From NCBI GenBank assembly GCA_031273565.1, contig JAISRR010000119.1, forward strand, positions 1 through 33,992: 33,992 nucleotides of DNA, written 5' to 3'. The notes beneath the pieces were generated by a model that did no database searches, had not been told where the DNA came from, and was given only the letters and a program-made list of their open reading frames with translations. The position numbers and the translations under genes were made by a program. Below are positions 8,630 to 17,043 of this stretch, piece after piece. This DNA is from Zoogloeaceae bacterium. GTDB taxonomy: Bacteria > Pseudomonadota > Gammaproteobacteria > Burkholderiales > Rhodocyclaceae. How positions within the stretch are numbered: the first letter of the stretch is position 1; each line of letters opens with the position of its first letter.

Positions 8630-9940
8630 TCAGTCTGACGCGGATTCCAGCAGGCGCACTTCGCGTTGCGGGAAGGGGATTTCGATGCCTTCGGCGCGGA
8701 ATTGCCGCCAGATTTCCAGATTGATTTGTGAGCGTAGAAGCGCCATGCCGTTTTGCGGGTCGCTGATCCAGAACCCCAGGTCGAGGTCGATGCCGCTGTC
8801 GGCGAAACGGACGATGACGGCGCAGGGCGCGGGATCGGCGAGCACGCGGGGATGCGCGCGGGCGATGGCTTCCAGCAGCGGCAGCACTTTTTCGAGGTCG
8901 CTGGAATAGGCGACGGAAACGCTGGTCTGCGCCCGCATGCGGGAATCGGAAAAAGTCTGGTTCTGCACGATATTGGAGACCAGGGCTTCATTGGGCACGA
9001 TGAATTCCACGCCGACCAGATTTTTCAGTACGGTGTAGCGCGTGGTGATTTGCGTGACCGCGCCGCTGGTGGCGCTGTCAATCTGGATGATGTTGCCCAT
9101 GCGGATGGAGCGGTCGAGCAGGATGATGAAACCGGAAACATAATTGCTGGCGATTTTTTGCAACCCGATGCCAAGCCCCACCCCCAGCGCGCCGGTGAAG
9201 ACGGAAAGCGCGGTGATGTCGAGGCCGATCAGGGAAAAACTGAGGAGTACGGCGAAGAGCATGAACAGCGCCTTGCTCATGCGCACCAGCACGATGCGCA
9301 GCGAAGTGTCGATATTGACCGCGCTGCCCATGAGCCGGGCTTCGATCAGGCTGGCCGCCCACAGGGAAGCCAGCAGGGTGAGCACGATCACCACCACGCC
9401 GTTCACCATCATCCAGAGATTGATTTGCTGCGCGCCAATGCTGAAACCGACGGTTTCCAGCGTGTGAATGACCTCTGTGGACGCGCCGGACAGGAACAAC
9501 GCCAGCCAGCACCAGACCAGAATGGAAAAAACGCGCCCGATGCTGTCCAGCCAACTGGCGTGTGGAAAACTGCGTTGCAGCATGTGTCGCAGGGCGCGCA
9601 CCACGGTCAGGGAGAGCAGAAGGGGAATGAAGAGGTTGAAAAGATGCGGCGGAATTTCACTCGGCCTGATTACCGGCATGAGCGATTTGGTGATGGCGAG
9701 CAGAAGCACGGAAAGGATGGGAAAGATTTGTTCCAGCAGGGCTTGCCAAAGCCCCATGCGATCTTGTATCGCGCTCAGACGATGGCGCAGGTGGTGCGCC
9801 AGAATCCAGGCGATGCCCAGACAGGCCAGCACGAAAGGAAACTGCCAGTACAAATCGGCTTCCAGCAGATGCGCGCTGAAGCCTTGCAGCAGATGAGTCG
9901 GTGGGGACGTTGGATCGGTGGGGGTCGGCGGTGCGTTCAT
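8630..9940 (-). CDS. MscS-family mechanosensitive ion channel
   Basis: This is a 436-residue inner-membrane protein predicted to open under membrane tension and release solutes during osmotic downshock. The N-terminal ~250 residues contain several hydrophobic segments (for example LYWQFPFVLACLGIAWILAH). The MscS core follows: pore helix region VFTGALGVGLGIGLQKIASN, then NYVSGFIILLDRSIRMGNII, the beta domain (IVPNEALVSNIVQNQTFSD) and the end motif GIEIPFPQREVRLL. It is longer than E. coli MscS (286 residues) because of extra N-terminal helices, so it belongs to one of the larger MscS subfamilies. It is the upstream gene of a pair with uup. Confidence 0.9.
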   Translation of the reverse strand: MNAPPTPTDPTSPPTHLLQGFSAHLLEADLYWQFPFVLACLGIAWILAHHLRHRLSAIQDRMGLWQALLEQIFPILSVLLLAITKSLMPVIRPSEIPPHLFNLFIPLLLSLTVVRALRHMLQRSFPHASWLDSIGRVFSILVWCWLALFLSGASTEVIHTLETVGFSIGAQQINLWMMVNGVVVIVLTLLASLWAASLIEARLMGSAVNIDTSLRIVLVRMSKALFMLFAVLLSFSLIGLDITALSVFTGALGVGLGIGLQKIASNYVSGFIILLDRSIRMGNIIQIDSATSGAVTQITTRYTVLKNLVGVEFIVPNEALVSNIVQNQTFSDSRMRAQTSVSVAYSSDLEKVLPLLEAIARAHPRVLADPAPCAVIVRFADSGIDLDLGFWISDPQNGMALLRSQINLEIWRQFRAEGIEIPFPQREVRLLESASD

Positions 9941-10194
9941 GGTGATCGGGCGGGACGAAAGGCTGCTATTGTAGAAGAAAGCGAAGCGCGACAGACATTT
10001 AGAAGCTGTCGCGCAACGCGAACCGGGAATGGGTTGATCTCTGGCGAGCGCTGAAAGTCCGCCTCCAGGCTCCGGCGATGGATGCCCGCGACATCCGCTC
10101 GTCCCGCCAGCGGCTTCAAGCCGCCGCCGCTCATCCCTGAGGAAAACCCTTCCTGCCCCCAGAAAGCGCGCGTTTCACCCGGCGGTGCGTCGAT
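9941..10194. other. Non-coding interval upstream of the MscS-family gene, with two hairpins
   Basis: No supported gene lies in these 254 bases. A 9-bp inverted repeat GCGCGACAG/CTGTCGCGC (9986-9994 and 10006-10014) sits about 46 bases upstream of the channel start. A second tight hairpin GCGGCTT-c-AAGCCGC spans 10110-10124. Neither has a T-tract. The 65-aa minus-strand ORF across it has no recognisable features. Confidence 0.5.
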
Positions 10195-10734
10195 TCAGCG
10201 CGGGACATGGGTCTGGGTTACGGTGGTTCCATCCACATGAACGATTTTGGTTCTGCCAAAATTCCGCTTGAGTTGATCGACGCTTGTGCTATGCACGGAG
10301 AATACCGTTTTTCCACCGATTTGCACGTTAAAATCCCCGACCGTCTCAACGGTCGCCATTTTCCTGTCCGGGGAGATCGTGATTGAAGTCACGTCGGCAG
10401 TGTCGTTATAGCTGAAATTCTGCCGACGGGTCATGGCCATATTTTTCAGTTGTTCCAATGACTGATGAAACGCTTCCGCCGAAGCGCACAGAGAAGCCTT
10501 ATCCACGGACGTTTCTTCCCTCATCGACTGCTGGCGCGACAGCAGCCTGACTTTTCCACTCACCTCGTCACTGATTAACCCGCAATAGGTCTTGATATCG
10601 CCCCGAACGAACGAAGACTGTAACTGGTTATACAGGGTATGAACATGCGCTTCCTCGATCTGTTTGCCCCCGATCAGGGCGAACCAGATTCCATATCCGG
10701 CACAAACCATCAGCACAATCACTTTCAGGTTCAT
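10195..10734 (-). CDS. Unrecognised 179-aa protein with N-terminal membrane anchor
   Basis: I do not recognise the family. A hydrophobic segment at residues ~4-22 (KVIVLMVCAGYGIWFALIGG) follows a Lys, without an obvious cleavage site, so it is likely a membrane anchor with the rest in the periplasm. After it comes a helical region (LYNQLQSSFVRGDIKTYCGLIS) and then a strand-rich half (FSYNDTADVTSITISPDRKMATVETVGDFNVQIGGKTVFS). This order resembles small NTF2/SnoaL-like or lipoprotein-like folds, but no motif settles it. There are two cysteines in the soluble part (in TYCGL and SLCAS). It stands alone, downstream of prk on the same strand, with a strong hairpin just before its start. Confidence 0.6.
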   Translation of the reverse strand: MNLKVIVLMVCAGYGIWFALIGGKQIEEAHVHTLYNQLQSSFVRGDIKTYCGLISDEVSGKVRLLSRQQSMREETSVDKASLCASAEAFHQSLEQLKNMAMTRRQNFSYNDTADVTSITISPDRKMATVETVGDFNVQIGGKTVFSVHSTSVDQLKRNFGRTKIVHVDGTTVTQTHVPR

Positions 10735-10759
10735 CGGGCAACTCCATGCGCGTGGATCA

Positions 10760-10778
10760 CCGCCATCCCTGATGGCGG
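10760..10778 (-). other. Perfect 8-bp hairpin between prk and the 179-aa gene
   Basis: CCGCCATC-cct-GATGGCGG forms a perfect 8-bp stem with a 3-base loop. It lies 65 bases past the prk stop and 25 bases before the start codon at 10734. It lacks a U-tract on either strand, so it could stabilise the prk 3' end or influence translation of the next gene rather than terminate on its own. Confidence 0.45.
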
Positions 10779-10842
10779 GGAAGGCTTACAAAGTTCAACG
10801 GTCGACAGGTCGGGCTGGCGTCTCTCTGCGTGTCATCCCTTT

Positions 10843-11718
10843 TTAATCAGTGATGCCCCGCCGGGCCATCAGCCGCCAGAGGAGCGGGGTGAAAATCAGT
10901 TGCATGGCCAGATCCTGCCGGTCGCCGGGAATGACGATGGTGTTGGAGCGGCTCATGAAAGCATCCTTGATCATGGACAGCAGGTAAGGAAAGTCCACCC
11001 CTCTGGGGTCGGCAAAACGGATGACCACCAGAGAGTCTCCATCGCCGGGAATGTCGCGGGCAATGATGGGATTGGAGGTGTCAACCACCGGCACGCGCTG
11101 AAAATTGATGTGCGTGAGTTCAAACTGCGGCACGATGTAATGCACATAATCGGGCATCCGCGCAAGGATGGTTTGCGTGACCGCTTCGCGCGAATAACCG
11201 CGCATGCGGGTGTCGCGGTGGATTTTCTGTATCCATTCGAGATTCACCACTGGCGCGATGCCGATGAGCAGGTCGGGGTGCCGTGCGATGTCGACTTCCG
11301 GGGTGCGCACCGCGCCGTGCAGACCTTCGTAAAAGAGCAGGTCGGTCTCCGGCGGTAAATCTTCCCAGGGGGTAAATGTGCCGGGCGTCTGCCCGTAGCG
11401 GTCGGCTTCTTCCTTGTCGTGCAGGTAATAGCGGCGTTGCCCGGCGCCGGTTTCGGCGTAGGTGCGAAACAGGGTTTCCAGTTCGGGGAAAAGGTTGGTT
11501 TCCGGCCCGAACAGGGAAAGGCGTTGTTCGCCACGGGTCGCGCGCGTTTCGTTCAGGCGCCGCAGTACGGCGCGTTCGTAACGATGAAAACTGTCGCCTT
11601 CGATAATCGCCGCGTTTACGCCCTCGCGCCGGAACATGCCTTCAAACACCCGCCGCACCGTGCTGGTGCCCGCGCCGGAAGCGCCGGTGATGGAGATGAT
11701 GGGGTGTCGGGCGGACAT
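10843..11718 (-). CDS. prk: Phosphoribulokinase (bacterial class I type)
   Basis: The enzyme phosphorylates ribulose 5-phosphate to ribulose 1,5-bisphosphate with ATP, supplying the CO2 acceptor of the Calvin-Benson-Bassham cycle. The start MSARHPIISITG at 11718 was chosen over the track's longer ORF. It gives 291 residues, the usual size of the bacterial form, and puts the P-loop GASGAGTST at residues 12-20. Further family motifs are EGDSFHRYER, FYEGLHG (catalytic/substrate region) and NLEWIQKIHRD. It lies 7 bases after fbp and is co-transcribed with it. No RuBisCO or cbbR gene is present in the window, so the rest of the pathway must be elsewhere. Use of the pathway for autotrophy is inference. 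Confidence 0.93.
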   Translation of the reverse strand: MSARHPIISITGASGAGTSTVRRVFEGMFRREGVNAAIIEGDSFHRYERAVLRRLNETRATRGEQRLSLFGPETNLFPELETLFRTYAETGAGQRRYYLHDKEEADRYGQTPGTFTPWEDLPPETDLLFYEGLHGAVRTPEVDIARHPDLLIGIAPVVNLEWIQKIHRDTRMRGYSREAVTQTILARMPDYVHYIVPQFELTHINFQRVPVVDTSNPIIARDIPGDGDSLVVIRFADPRGVDFPYLLSMIKDAFMSRSNTIVIPGDRQDLAMQLIFTPLLWRLMARRGITD

Positions 11719-11725
11719 GGGCGGT

Positions 11726-12754
11726 TCAGTTCGCCGCAGTGTGGTAGGCGACGAGGCGTTCGACCTCGTTTTTTGCGCCCAGAATGACCGGCACGCGCTG
11801 ATGCAGTCCGGCGGGCATGATGTCGAGGATGCGCTCGCGCCCGGTGCTGGCCGCGCCACCCGCCTGTTCGATCAGCAGGGACATCGGGTTGGCCTCGTAC
11901 ATCAGGCGTAGCTTGCCGCCTTTTTCCCGGGTGCGGGCATCGAGCGGGTACATGAAAACGCCGCCGCGAATGAGGATGCGATGCACATCGGCCACCATCG
12001 CCGCCACCCAGCGCATGTTGAAATCCCGGCCGCGTATGCCTTCCCTGCCTTGCAGCAGTTCCGCCACGTAACGTTGCACCGGGGCTTCCCAGTGGCGCTG
12101 GTTGGACATGTTGACGGCGAATTCCCCGGTCTCTTCCGGAATGGTGAGCTTCTCCTGGGTGAGCGCGAAAGCGCCCAATTCGCGGTCGAGGGTGAACAGG
12201 GCGACGCCATCGCCCACGGTCAGCGCGAGCAGGGTGGTCGGCCCGTAAATGGCGTAACCCGCCGCGACCTGCGCTGTTCCCGGTTGCAGGAACGCCTGTT
12301 CGGCGGCGGATTCGCTCGTCATGTCCACGCCTTCCGGACATTTCAATACCGAGAAAATGGTGCCGATGGACGCGTTGACGTCGATGTTGGAGGAACCGTC
12401 GAGGGGATCGAACAGCAGCAGGTATTCGCCCTGCGGATAACGATGCGGAATCAGGCGCGGCAGAGGCATTTCCTCGGAAGCCATCGCCGCCAGATGCCCG
12501 CCCCATTCATTGGCGTCGAGCAGGATTGCGTTTGAGATGACATCCAGTTTTTTTTGCGCCTCGCCCTGGATATTTTCACTGCCCGCTTCACCCAGTGCGC
12601 CACCTAACGCGCCTTTGCCGATGGTTACGGCGATATGCACGCAGGAACGCGCCACCACTTCGATCAGGAGACGCAAATCGGCGGGAAGGAGTTGCTTCTC
12701 CCGCTGTTTTTCAATCAGATAACGGGACAGGGTGATGTGGTTGGCGCGGCTCAT
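11726..12754 (-). CDS. fbp: Fructose-1,6-bisphosphatase class I
   Basis: The enzyme hydrolyses fructose 1,6-bisphosphate to fructose 6-phosphate in gluconeogenesis and the Calvin cycle. From ATG 12754 it has 342 residues, the class I length. The start is supported by a GGAG site 5-6 bases upstream. The metal- and substrate-binding signature [13 protein letters not shown] (115-127) is intact. A SEEMPLP segment (~93-99) fits the first metal ligands, and the end motif [22 protein letters not shown] carries the active-site Lys region. Pairing with prk in one operon suggests a role in carbon fixation as well as gluconeogenesis. Confidence 0.95.
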   Translation of the reverse strand: MSRANHITLSRYLIEKQREKQLLPADLRLLIEVVARSCVHIAVTIGKGALGGALGEAGSENIQGEAQKKLDVISNAILLDANEWGGHLAAMASEEMPLPRLIPHRYPQGEYLLLFDPLDGSSNIDVNASIGTIFSVLKCPEGVDMTSESAAEQAFLQPGTAQVAAGYAIYGPTTLLALTVGDGVALFTLDRELGAFALTQEKLTIPEETGEFAVNMSNQRHWEAPVQRYVAELLQGREGIRGRDFNMRWVAAMVADVHRILIRGGVFMYPLDARTREKGGKLRLMYEANPMSLLIEQAGGAASTGRERILDIMPAGLHQRVPVILGAKNEVERLVAYHTAAN

Positions 12755-12957
12755 GTGTACTCCGAAAAACGTTACAGCGATTGCACGTAATCGCACCCGG
12801 AAGGCGAGGCGTAAACACATGCGGACGAAAGGGTGAATTCTACCTGTATCGGCAGGCAGACACCAGAATGGCAGCCCGCTGAGCCAGGCGGCATCTTTTT
12901 GTCACCACGGCGGAACGTCATAAATTTTTGTGCGCCAGCCATGTTTCTCATAATAAC

Positions 12958-12966
12958 TGTTATAAT
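12958..12966 (+). promoter_or_regulatory. Extended -10 promoter for rpsB-tsf
   Basis: TGTTATAAT is a perfect extended -10 (TGn followed by consensus TATAAT). No good -35 hexamer lies 16-18 bases upstream, which extended -10 promoters do not require. Transcription would start near 12973, giving an untranslated leader of ~140 bases before rpsB. It lies in the 359-base divergent gap between fbp and rpsB. No equally good promoter was found for fbp on the other strand. Confidence 0.7.
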
Positions 12967-12972
12967 CAAAAA

Positions 12973-13113
12973 GTTTTCGTCGCTTCTGACGAGAATTCGG
13001 GGCAGCGCAGGCGCGCTGGCCCGGTAATCCTCACACTCGCCGGTTAAGGGTGTCGCGGCTTTGGTCGCGGAACGGTTCGGCGGGTGGCGGCTCAACCCTT
13101 ATGGAGTTTTTGA
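12973..13113 (+). other. Long 5' leader of rpsB, candidate S2 autoregulatory RNA
   Basis: The predicted transcript carries ~140 GC-rich, non-coding bases before the rpsB start, with several possible base-paired segments. One of these is a gtcgcgg direct repeat at about 13052-13070. In gammaproteobacteria ribosomal protein S2 represses its own operon through such a leader. Whether this one does is inference; I could not fold it here. A ggag ribosome site precedes ATG 13114. Confidence 0.35.
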
Positions 13114-13869
13114 ATGTCTGTAACCATGCGTCAAATGTTGGAAGCTGGTGTGCACTTCGGCCACCAGACCCGTTTCTGGAATCCCCGGATGGAACCGTTC
13201 ATCTTTGGGGCGCGTAACAAGATTCACATCGTCAATCTGGAAAAAACCCTGGAAAAGTACAACGAAGCCATGAACTTCGTTAAAAAGCTGTCGTCCAACC
13301 GGGGCACCATCCTGTTCGTTTCCACCAAGCGTCAGGCGCGCGAAATCATCGCCGAGGAAGCGCGTCGCGCGGGTGCGCCCTATATCGACCAGCGTTGGCT
13401 GGGCGGCATGCTCACCAATTTCAAGACCGTGAAGCAATCGCTGAAGCGTCTGAAAGACATGGAAGCCGCCGTGGAAGCGGGCGAACTGGCGCGCCTGTCC
13501 AAGAAGGAAGCGCTGGATTTCACCCGCGAACTGGCCAAGCTGCAAAAGGCCATTGGCGGCATCAAGGACATGAACAGCCTGCCCGACGCCATTTTCGTGG
13601 TGGACGTGGGCTATCACAAAATCGCCGTGGAAGAAGCCTCCAAACTGGGCATTCCCGTTGTCGGCGTGGTGGACACCAACCATTCGCCCATTGGCGTGAG
13701 TTACGTGATTCCCGGCAATGACGATTCTTCCCGCGCCATCCGTCTGTACGCACGCGGCGTGGCCGACGCGATTCTGGAAGGCCGCAGCCAGTCCGTGCAG
13801 GAAATTGTGGAAGCGGTCGATGGCGACGAGGAATTTATTGAAGTCGACGAAGAACCGACTGCCGAATAA
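13114..13869 (+). CDS. rpsB: 30S ribosomal protein S2
   Basis: S2 is a late-assembling protein of the small ribosomal subunit that helps bind S1. The 251-residue product has the canonical start [20 protein letters not shown] and the motifs RWNP-like [24 protein letters not shown] and [14 protein letters not shown]. It ends with an acidic tail ([16 protein letters not shown]), a common addition in betaproteobacteria. It is followed by a stem-loop and tsf in the conserved rpsB-tsf order. Confidence 0.98.
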   Translation: MSVTMRQMLEAGVHFGHQTRFWNPRMEPFIFGARNKIHIVNLEKTLEKYNEAMNFVKKLSSNRGTILFVSTKRQAREIIAEEARRAGAPYIDQRWLGGMLTNFKTVKQSLKRLKDMEAAVEAGELARLSKKEALDFTRELAKLQKAIGGIKDMNSLPDAIFVVDVGYHKIAVEEASKLGIPVVGVVDTNHSPIGVSYVIPGNDDSSRAIRLYARGVADAILEGRSQSVQEIVEAVDGDEEFIEVDEEPTAE

Positions 13870-13882
13870 GTTGTCCCGATGT

Positions 13883-13923
13883 GGCGAAGTTGTGGCGCGG
13901 GTAACGCGCTTTGCGGCTTCGCC
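13883..13923 (+). other. Stem-loop between rpsB and tsf
   Basis: An outer stem GGCGAAG/CTTCGCC (13883-13889 and 13917-13923) encloses an inner stem GCGCG/CGCGC (13895-13899 and 13905-13909). There is no strict U-run, only a mixed attcttgtaaatt downstream. It could act as a partial attenuator or an mRNA-stabilising structure setting the S2:EF-Ts ratio. Confidence 0.5.
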
Positions 13924-13948
13924 ATTCTTGTAAATTGAGGAGTGAGAA

Positions 13949-14842
13949 ATGGCGGAAATTACCGCAAATATGGTTAAAGAACTGCGCGAAAAAACCGACG
14001 CGCCGATGATGGAATGCAAGAAGGCCCTGTCCGAAGCCGCGGGCGACATGGCGAAGGCCGAAGAAATCCTGCGCGTCAAACTGGGCAACAAGGCCACCAA
14101 AGCGGCGACCCGTGTGACCGCCGAGGGCGTGGTGGGTATCCACATCGCCGCCGACGGCAAGCTGGGCGCGATTCTGGAAGTCAATTGTGAAACCGACTTC
14201 GTGGCCAAAAACGACGAGTTTCTGGCGCTGGTGAACAACAGCGTCGAACTGGTGGCGAACCAATCGCCTGCCGATGTGGCCGCGCTCTCCGCGCTGCCGC
14301 TTGCCGGGGGCACGGTGGAATCCACCCGCGCCGCGCTGGTGGGCAGGATCGGTGAAAACATGAGCCTGCGTCGTTTCGTCCGTGTCGAAGCCAAAGGCCG
14401 CTTGTATGCGTACATCCACGGCGGCGCCAAAATCGGCGTGCTGCTGGATCTGGTGGGGGGCGACGAACAACTGGGCAAGGATATTTCCATGCACATTGCC
14501 GCCTTCAAGCCGAAAGCGCTGGATGCTTCCGGCATCGATCAGGCGCTGGTCGATTCCGAGCGTCGCATCGCGGTTGAAAAAGCGAAGGAAGCGGGCAAGC
14601 CCGAAGCCATGCTGGAAAAAATCGCCGAAGGTTCGGTGCAGAAATTCCTGAAAGACGTGACCCTTCTGGGGCAGGTCTTCGTCAAGGCCGAAGATGGCAA
14701 GGAAACCATCGAACAGCTTTTGCAGAAGAAGGGCGCTTCCGTCGCCGGGTTCACGCTCTATGTGGTGGGGGACGGCATTGAGAAAAAAGTGTCCGACTTC
14801 GCCGCCGAGGTCGCGGCTCAGGCGGCTGCCGCGCAGAAGTAA
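13949..14842 (+). CDS. tsf: Translation elongation factor Ts
   Basis: EF-Ts is the guanine-nucleotide exchange factor that recycles EF-Tu-GDP. The 297-residue product is close to the family length. The N-terminal UBA-like domain ([24 protein letters not shown]) and the EF-Tu-contacting motif TDFVAKND (82-89) are intact. The C-terminal module is present ([16 protein letters not shown]). A strong ribosome site GAGGAG lies 6 bases before the start. It is followed by a good intrinsic terminator. Confidence 0.98.
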   Translation: MAEITANMVKELREKTDAPMMECKKALSEAAGDMAKAEEILRVKLGNKATKAATRVTAEGVVGIHIAADGKLGAILEVNCETDFVAKNDEFLALVNNSVELVANQSPADVAALSALPLAGGTVESTRAALVGRIGENMSLRRFVRVEAKGRLYAYIHGGAKIGVLLDLVGGDEQLGKDISMHIAAFKPKALDASGIDQALVDSERRIAVEKAKEAGKPEAMLEKIAEGSVQKFLKDVTLLGQVFVKAEDGKETIEQLLQKKGASVAGFTLYVVGDGIEKKVSDFAAEVAAQAAAAQK

Positions 14843-14852
14843 TTGATCGCGC

Positions 14853-14885
14853 AATGCGGCGTGTTGCAGAACCGCCGCATTTTTT
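14853..14885 (+). terminator. Intrinsic terminator after tsf
   Basis: A perfect 9-bp stem AATGCGGCG/CGCCGCATT with an 11-base loop is followed by a run of T's (14880-14885). It lies 11 bases past the tsf stop. The clearest rho-independent terminator in the window, it separates rpsB-tsf from pyrH at least partly. Confidence 0.85.
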
Positions 14886-14928
14886 ATCCGCGTTTTTGTC
14901 GTTGTTGCCATGCCCACAGGAATCCCCT

Positions 14929-15645
14929 ATGAACAAGCCCAGATACAAGCGCATCCTCCTGAAACTCTCCGGTGAAGCCCTGATGGGGGATGCCGCCTAC
15001 GGTATCCATCCCCCGACCCTGAGCAATATTGTCAATGAAATCAAGGCGGTGTCGGATTTGGGCGTGGAAATCGGCATCGTCATCGGGGGCGGCAACATCT
15101 TTCGCGGCATGGCGGGAACCGCCGCTGGCATGGATCGCGCCACTGCCGATTATGTCGGAATGCTGGCGACGGTGATGAACGCCGTCATGCTTTCCGACGT
15201 CATGCGCCGGGCGGGATTGGATGCGCGCGTACAATCGGCGCTCAATATCGAACAGGTGGTTGAGCCTTACATTCGTGGCAAGGCCATCCGTTATCTGGAA
15301 GCGGGGCGCATTGTCATCTTCGGCGCGGGCACCGGCAATCCGTTTTTCACCACCGACACGGCGGCGGCCTTGCGCGGTTCCGAAATCGGCGCCGAAATCG
15401 TGTTGAAGGCCACCAAGGTTGACGGCATCTACACCGCCGACCCCAGGAAAGACGCCGCCGCCAGCCGTTTTGAACGCATCAGCTTCAACGAAGCCATTGC
15501 CAGCAGTCTGGCGGTGATGGACGCAACGGCCTTTGCGCTCTGCCGCGACCAGAAACTTCCCATCAACGTTTTTTCCATTTTCAAACCGGGAGCCTTGCTG
15601 CGCGTCGTGTGCGGCGAAAACGAAGGCACCCTGGTGTATTGCTGA
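14929..15645 (+). CDS. pyrH: UMP kinase PyrH
   Basis: UMP kinase phosphorylates UMP to UDP in pyrimidine nucleotide synthesis. It is a hexameric enzyme of the amino-acid-kinase fold, activated by GTP and inhibited by UTP in proteobacteria. From ATG 14929 the protein has 238 residues. The ORF track starts 25 codons earlier, inside the terminator. Motifs include [13 protein letters not shown] (P-loop-like Lys), [12 protein letters not shown], the [14 protein letters not shown] region and [16 protein letters not shown] ribosome site precedes it. Only 43 bases separate it from the terminator, so it may depend on readthrough or an internal promoter. Confidence 0.97.
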   Translation: MNKPRYKRILLKLSGEALMGDAAYGIHPPTLSNIVNEIKAVSDLGVEIGIVIGGGNIFRGMAGTAAGMDRATADYVGMLATVMNAVMLSDVMRRAGLDARVQSALNIEQVVEPYIRGKAIRYLEAGRIVIFGAGTGNPFFTTDTAAALRGSEIGAEIVLKATKVDGIYTADPRKDAAASRFERISFNEAIASSLAVMDATAFALCRDQKLPINVFSIFKPGALLRVVCGENEGTLVYC

Positions 15646-15657
15646 GCGAGATTTGCC

Positions 15658-16215
15658 ATGATTGCCGAACTCAAGAAAAACATCGAAGCAAAAATGCTGA
15701 AATCCATTGAGGCGCTGAAACTCGACCTCGCCAAAATCCGCACGGGTCGCGCCCATACCGGCCTGCTCGACCATGTGCAGGTGGAATATTACGGGTCGCC
15801 GGTTCCGGTAAATCAGGTCGCCAATGTGACCCTGATTGACGCCCGCACCATTGGTGTGCAGGTCTGGGAAAAGCCGATGGCGGCCAAGGTGGAAAAAGCC
15901 ATCCGTGATTCCGATCTGGGACTGAATCCTTCCGCCCAGGGCGAACTGATTCGCGTGCCCATGCCCGCGCTGACCGAAGAGCGTCGCCGCGATCTCACCA
16001 AGGTGGTGAAGGGCGAAGGCGAAAACGCCAAGGTCGCGATCAGAAACCTGCGCCGGGACGCCAACACGCAACTGAAAGACAGCGTCAAGAAAAAGGAAAT
16101 TTCCGAAGACGACGAACGCCGCGCCCAGGACGACATCCAGAAACTCACTGACAAATACGTCACCGAAATCGACCGCTTGCTCGCGCAAAAAGAAAGCGAG
16201 CTGATGGCGGTGTAA
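15658..16215 (+). CDS. frr: Ribosome recycling factor
   Basis: RRF works with EF-G to split post-termination ribosomes. The 185-residue length is exactly typical. Conserved segments are [21 protein letters not shown] and [16 protein letters not shown], with the hinge-domain stretch [22 protein letters not shown]. It follows pyrH by 12 bases, as in most proteobacteria. Confidence 0.98.
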   Translation: MIAELKKNIEAKMLKSIEALKLDLAKIRTGRAHTGLLDHVQVEYYGSPVPVNQVANVTLIDARTIGVQVWEKPMAAKVEKAIRDSDLGLNPSAQGELIRVPMPALTEERRRDLTKVVKGEGENAKVAIRNLRRDANTQLKDSVKKKEISEDDERRAQDDIQKLTDKYVTEIDRLLAQKESELMAV

Positions 16216-16258
16216 GTACCGTCTCTGCCGGAATGGCTGCCAGAGCGAAAGATTGACC

Positions 16259-16816
16259 ATGCGCGTGAAAAAAGCGGGTTTGCTGTTTGCGTCTTTACTG
16301 GCGCTTTCCGGCTGCGGGCAGGAAGAGGTTGCCGAAACCGACGCGCAACAGGCAGAGGTCACGAAGGCAACCCATGCGGGCAATGCGGGGCCTGATGCGC
16401 CCGCTGCGGAGGATGACACTGCTCGGAGCAATGCCGAAACCGCCCTTGCGGGGCGCGCGGAATACATGCGGGGGATGTTGGTGGGGTGCATCAATCACGA
16501 GTATCCAGAGTTGGATAAGGTGAAGCGCCAACAATTCTGCGACTGTTTTCATACGGCAACCTACGCCAGAATGACCGATGCCGAATGGGTGGAGTGGGAT
16601 GCCGTCATGGTGGAAAAAGGTAAAATCTGGGGCGCGGGCTTCGAGAAAGTTTTTGCAATCGCCAACGACAACAAATCCGAACCCGAAGCACCAGACCCCG
16701 TCATCAAGGAACGCATCGCGCGTTTTGACGCCATCTGGCGAGCGCGTTATACCCGCAACGAAGACGCCTGCATGAAGCGGTTGGGCGTAACGGTGCAACA
16801 CACCGATCAACCATGA
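16259..16816 (+). CDS. Predicted lipoprotein with four conserved cysteines (paralogue of the next gene)
   Basis: The family is not recognised. The ATG at 16259 (185 residues) is preferred to the TTG at 16253. The signal peptide ends ALSGC, giving a lipidated Cys near residue 19, followed by a Gln/Ala/Asp-rich linker of ~50 residues. The folded part shows GC-x16-CDC (VGCINHEYPELDKVKRQQFCDCF), then YARMTDAEWVEW and a C-terminal CMKRLGVTV. The same pattern and order recur in the product of 17044-17571. The four cysteines could form two disulfides in the periplasm or bind a metal. It sits between frr and uppS, which are usually adjacent. Confidence 0.75.
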   Translation: MRVKKAGLLFASLLALSGCGQEEVAETDAQQAEVTKATHAGNAGPDAPAAEDDTARSNAETALAGRAEYMRGMLVGCINHEYPELDKVKRQQFCDCFHTATYARMTDAEWVEWDAVMVEKGKIWGAGFEKVFAIANDNKSEPEAPDPVIKERIARFDAIWRARYTRNEDACMKRLGVTVQHTDQP

Positions 16817-17043
16817 TTTTTGTCAGGAATCCGGGTGGCTTTCTTTAAAAGTCAGAGGCATGGAAATATGCAGAATGGGCGTCGCATGGTCGACAAAGAG
16901 GCGCGGTTCATGCGGGGGGCGGGCAGATGTTCACGGCGCGCGCTTTCTTGCAGGCCGTGTTACCATGGCAAGATTTTTATACGGGAAGCCGAAAACAGGG
17001 AAAGAAACGTTCCTTGTTCATAGCGTGAAAAAGAAGGGTGGCG

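Noticed and set aside
8753-10054. 433-aa plus-strand ORF opposite the MscS-family gene
   Set aside because: It is Gly/His/Asp/Gln-rich with no domain, and the opposite strand carries a clear MscS channel.
9937-10134. 65-aa minus-strand ORF upstream of the MscS-family gene
   Set aside because: It covers two hairpins and has no ribosome site or recognisable sequence.
12772-13095. 107-aa minus-strand ORF in the fbp-rpsB gap
   Set aside because: It overlaps the rpsB promoter and leader, has no ribosome site, and its composition is not protein-like.
13099-14917. 478-aa and 360-aa minus-strand ORFs over rpsB and tsf
   Set aside because: They are shadows of highly conserved ribosomal and elongation factor genes.
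14884-16494. 536-aa minus-strand ORF across pyrH and frr
   Set aside because: It is antisense to pyrH and frr, which have full family signatures; no motif is seen.
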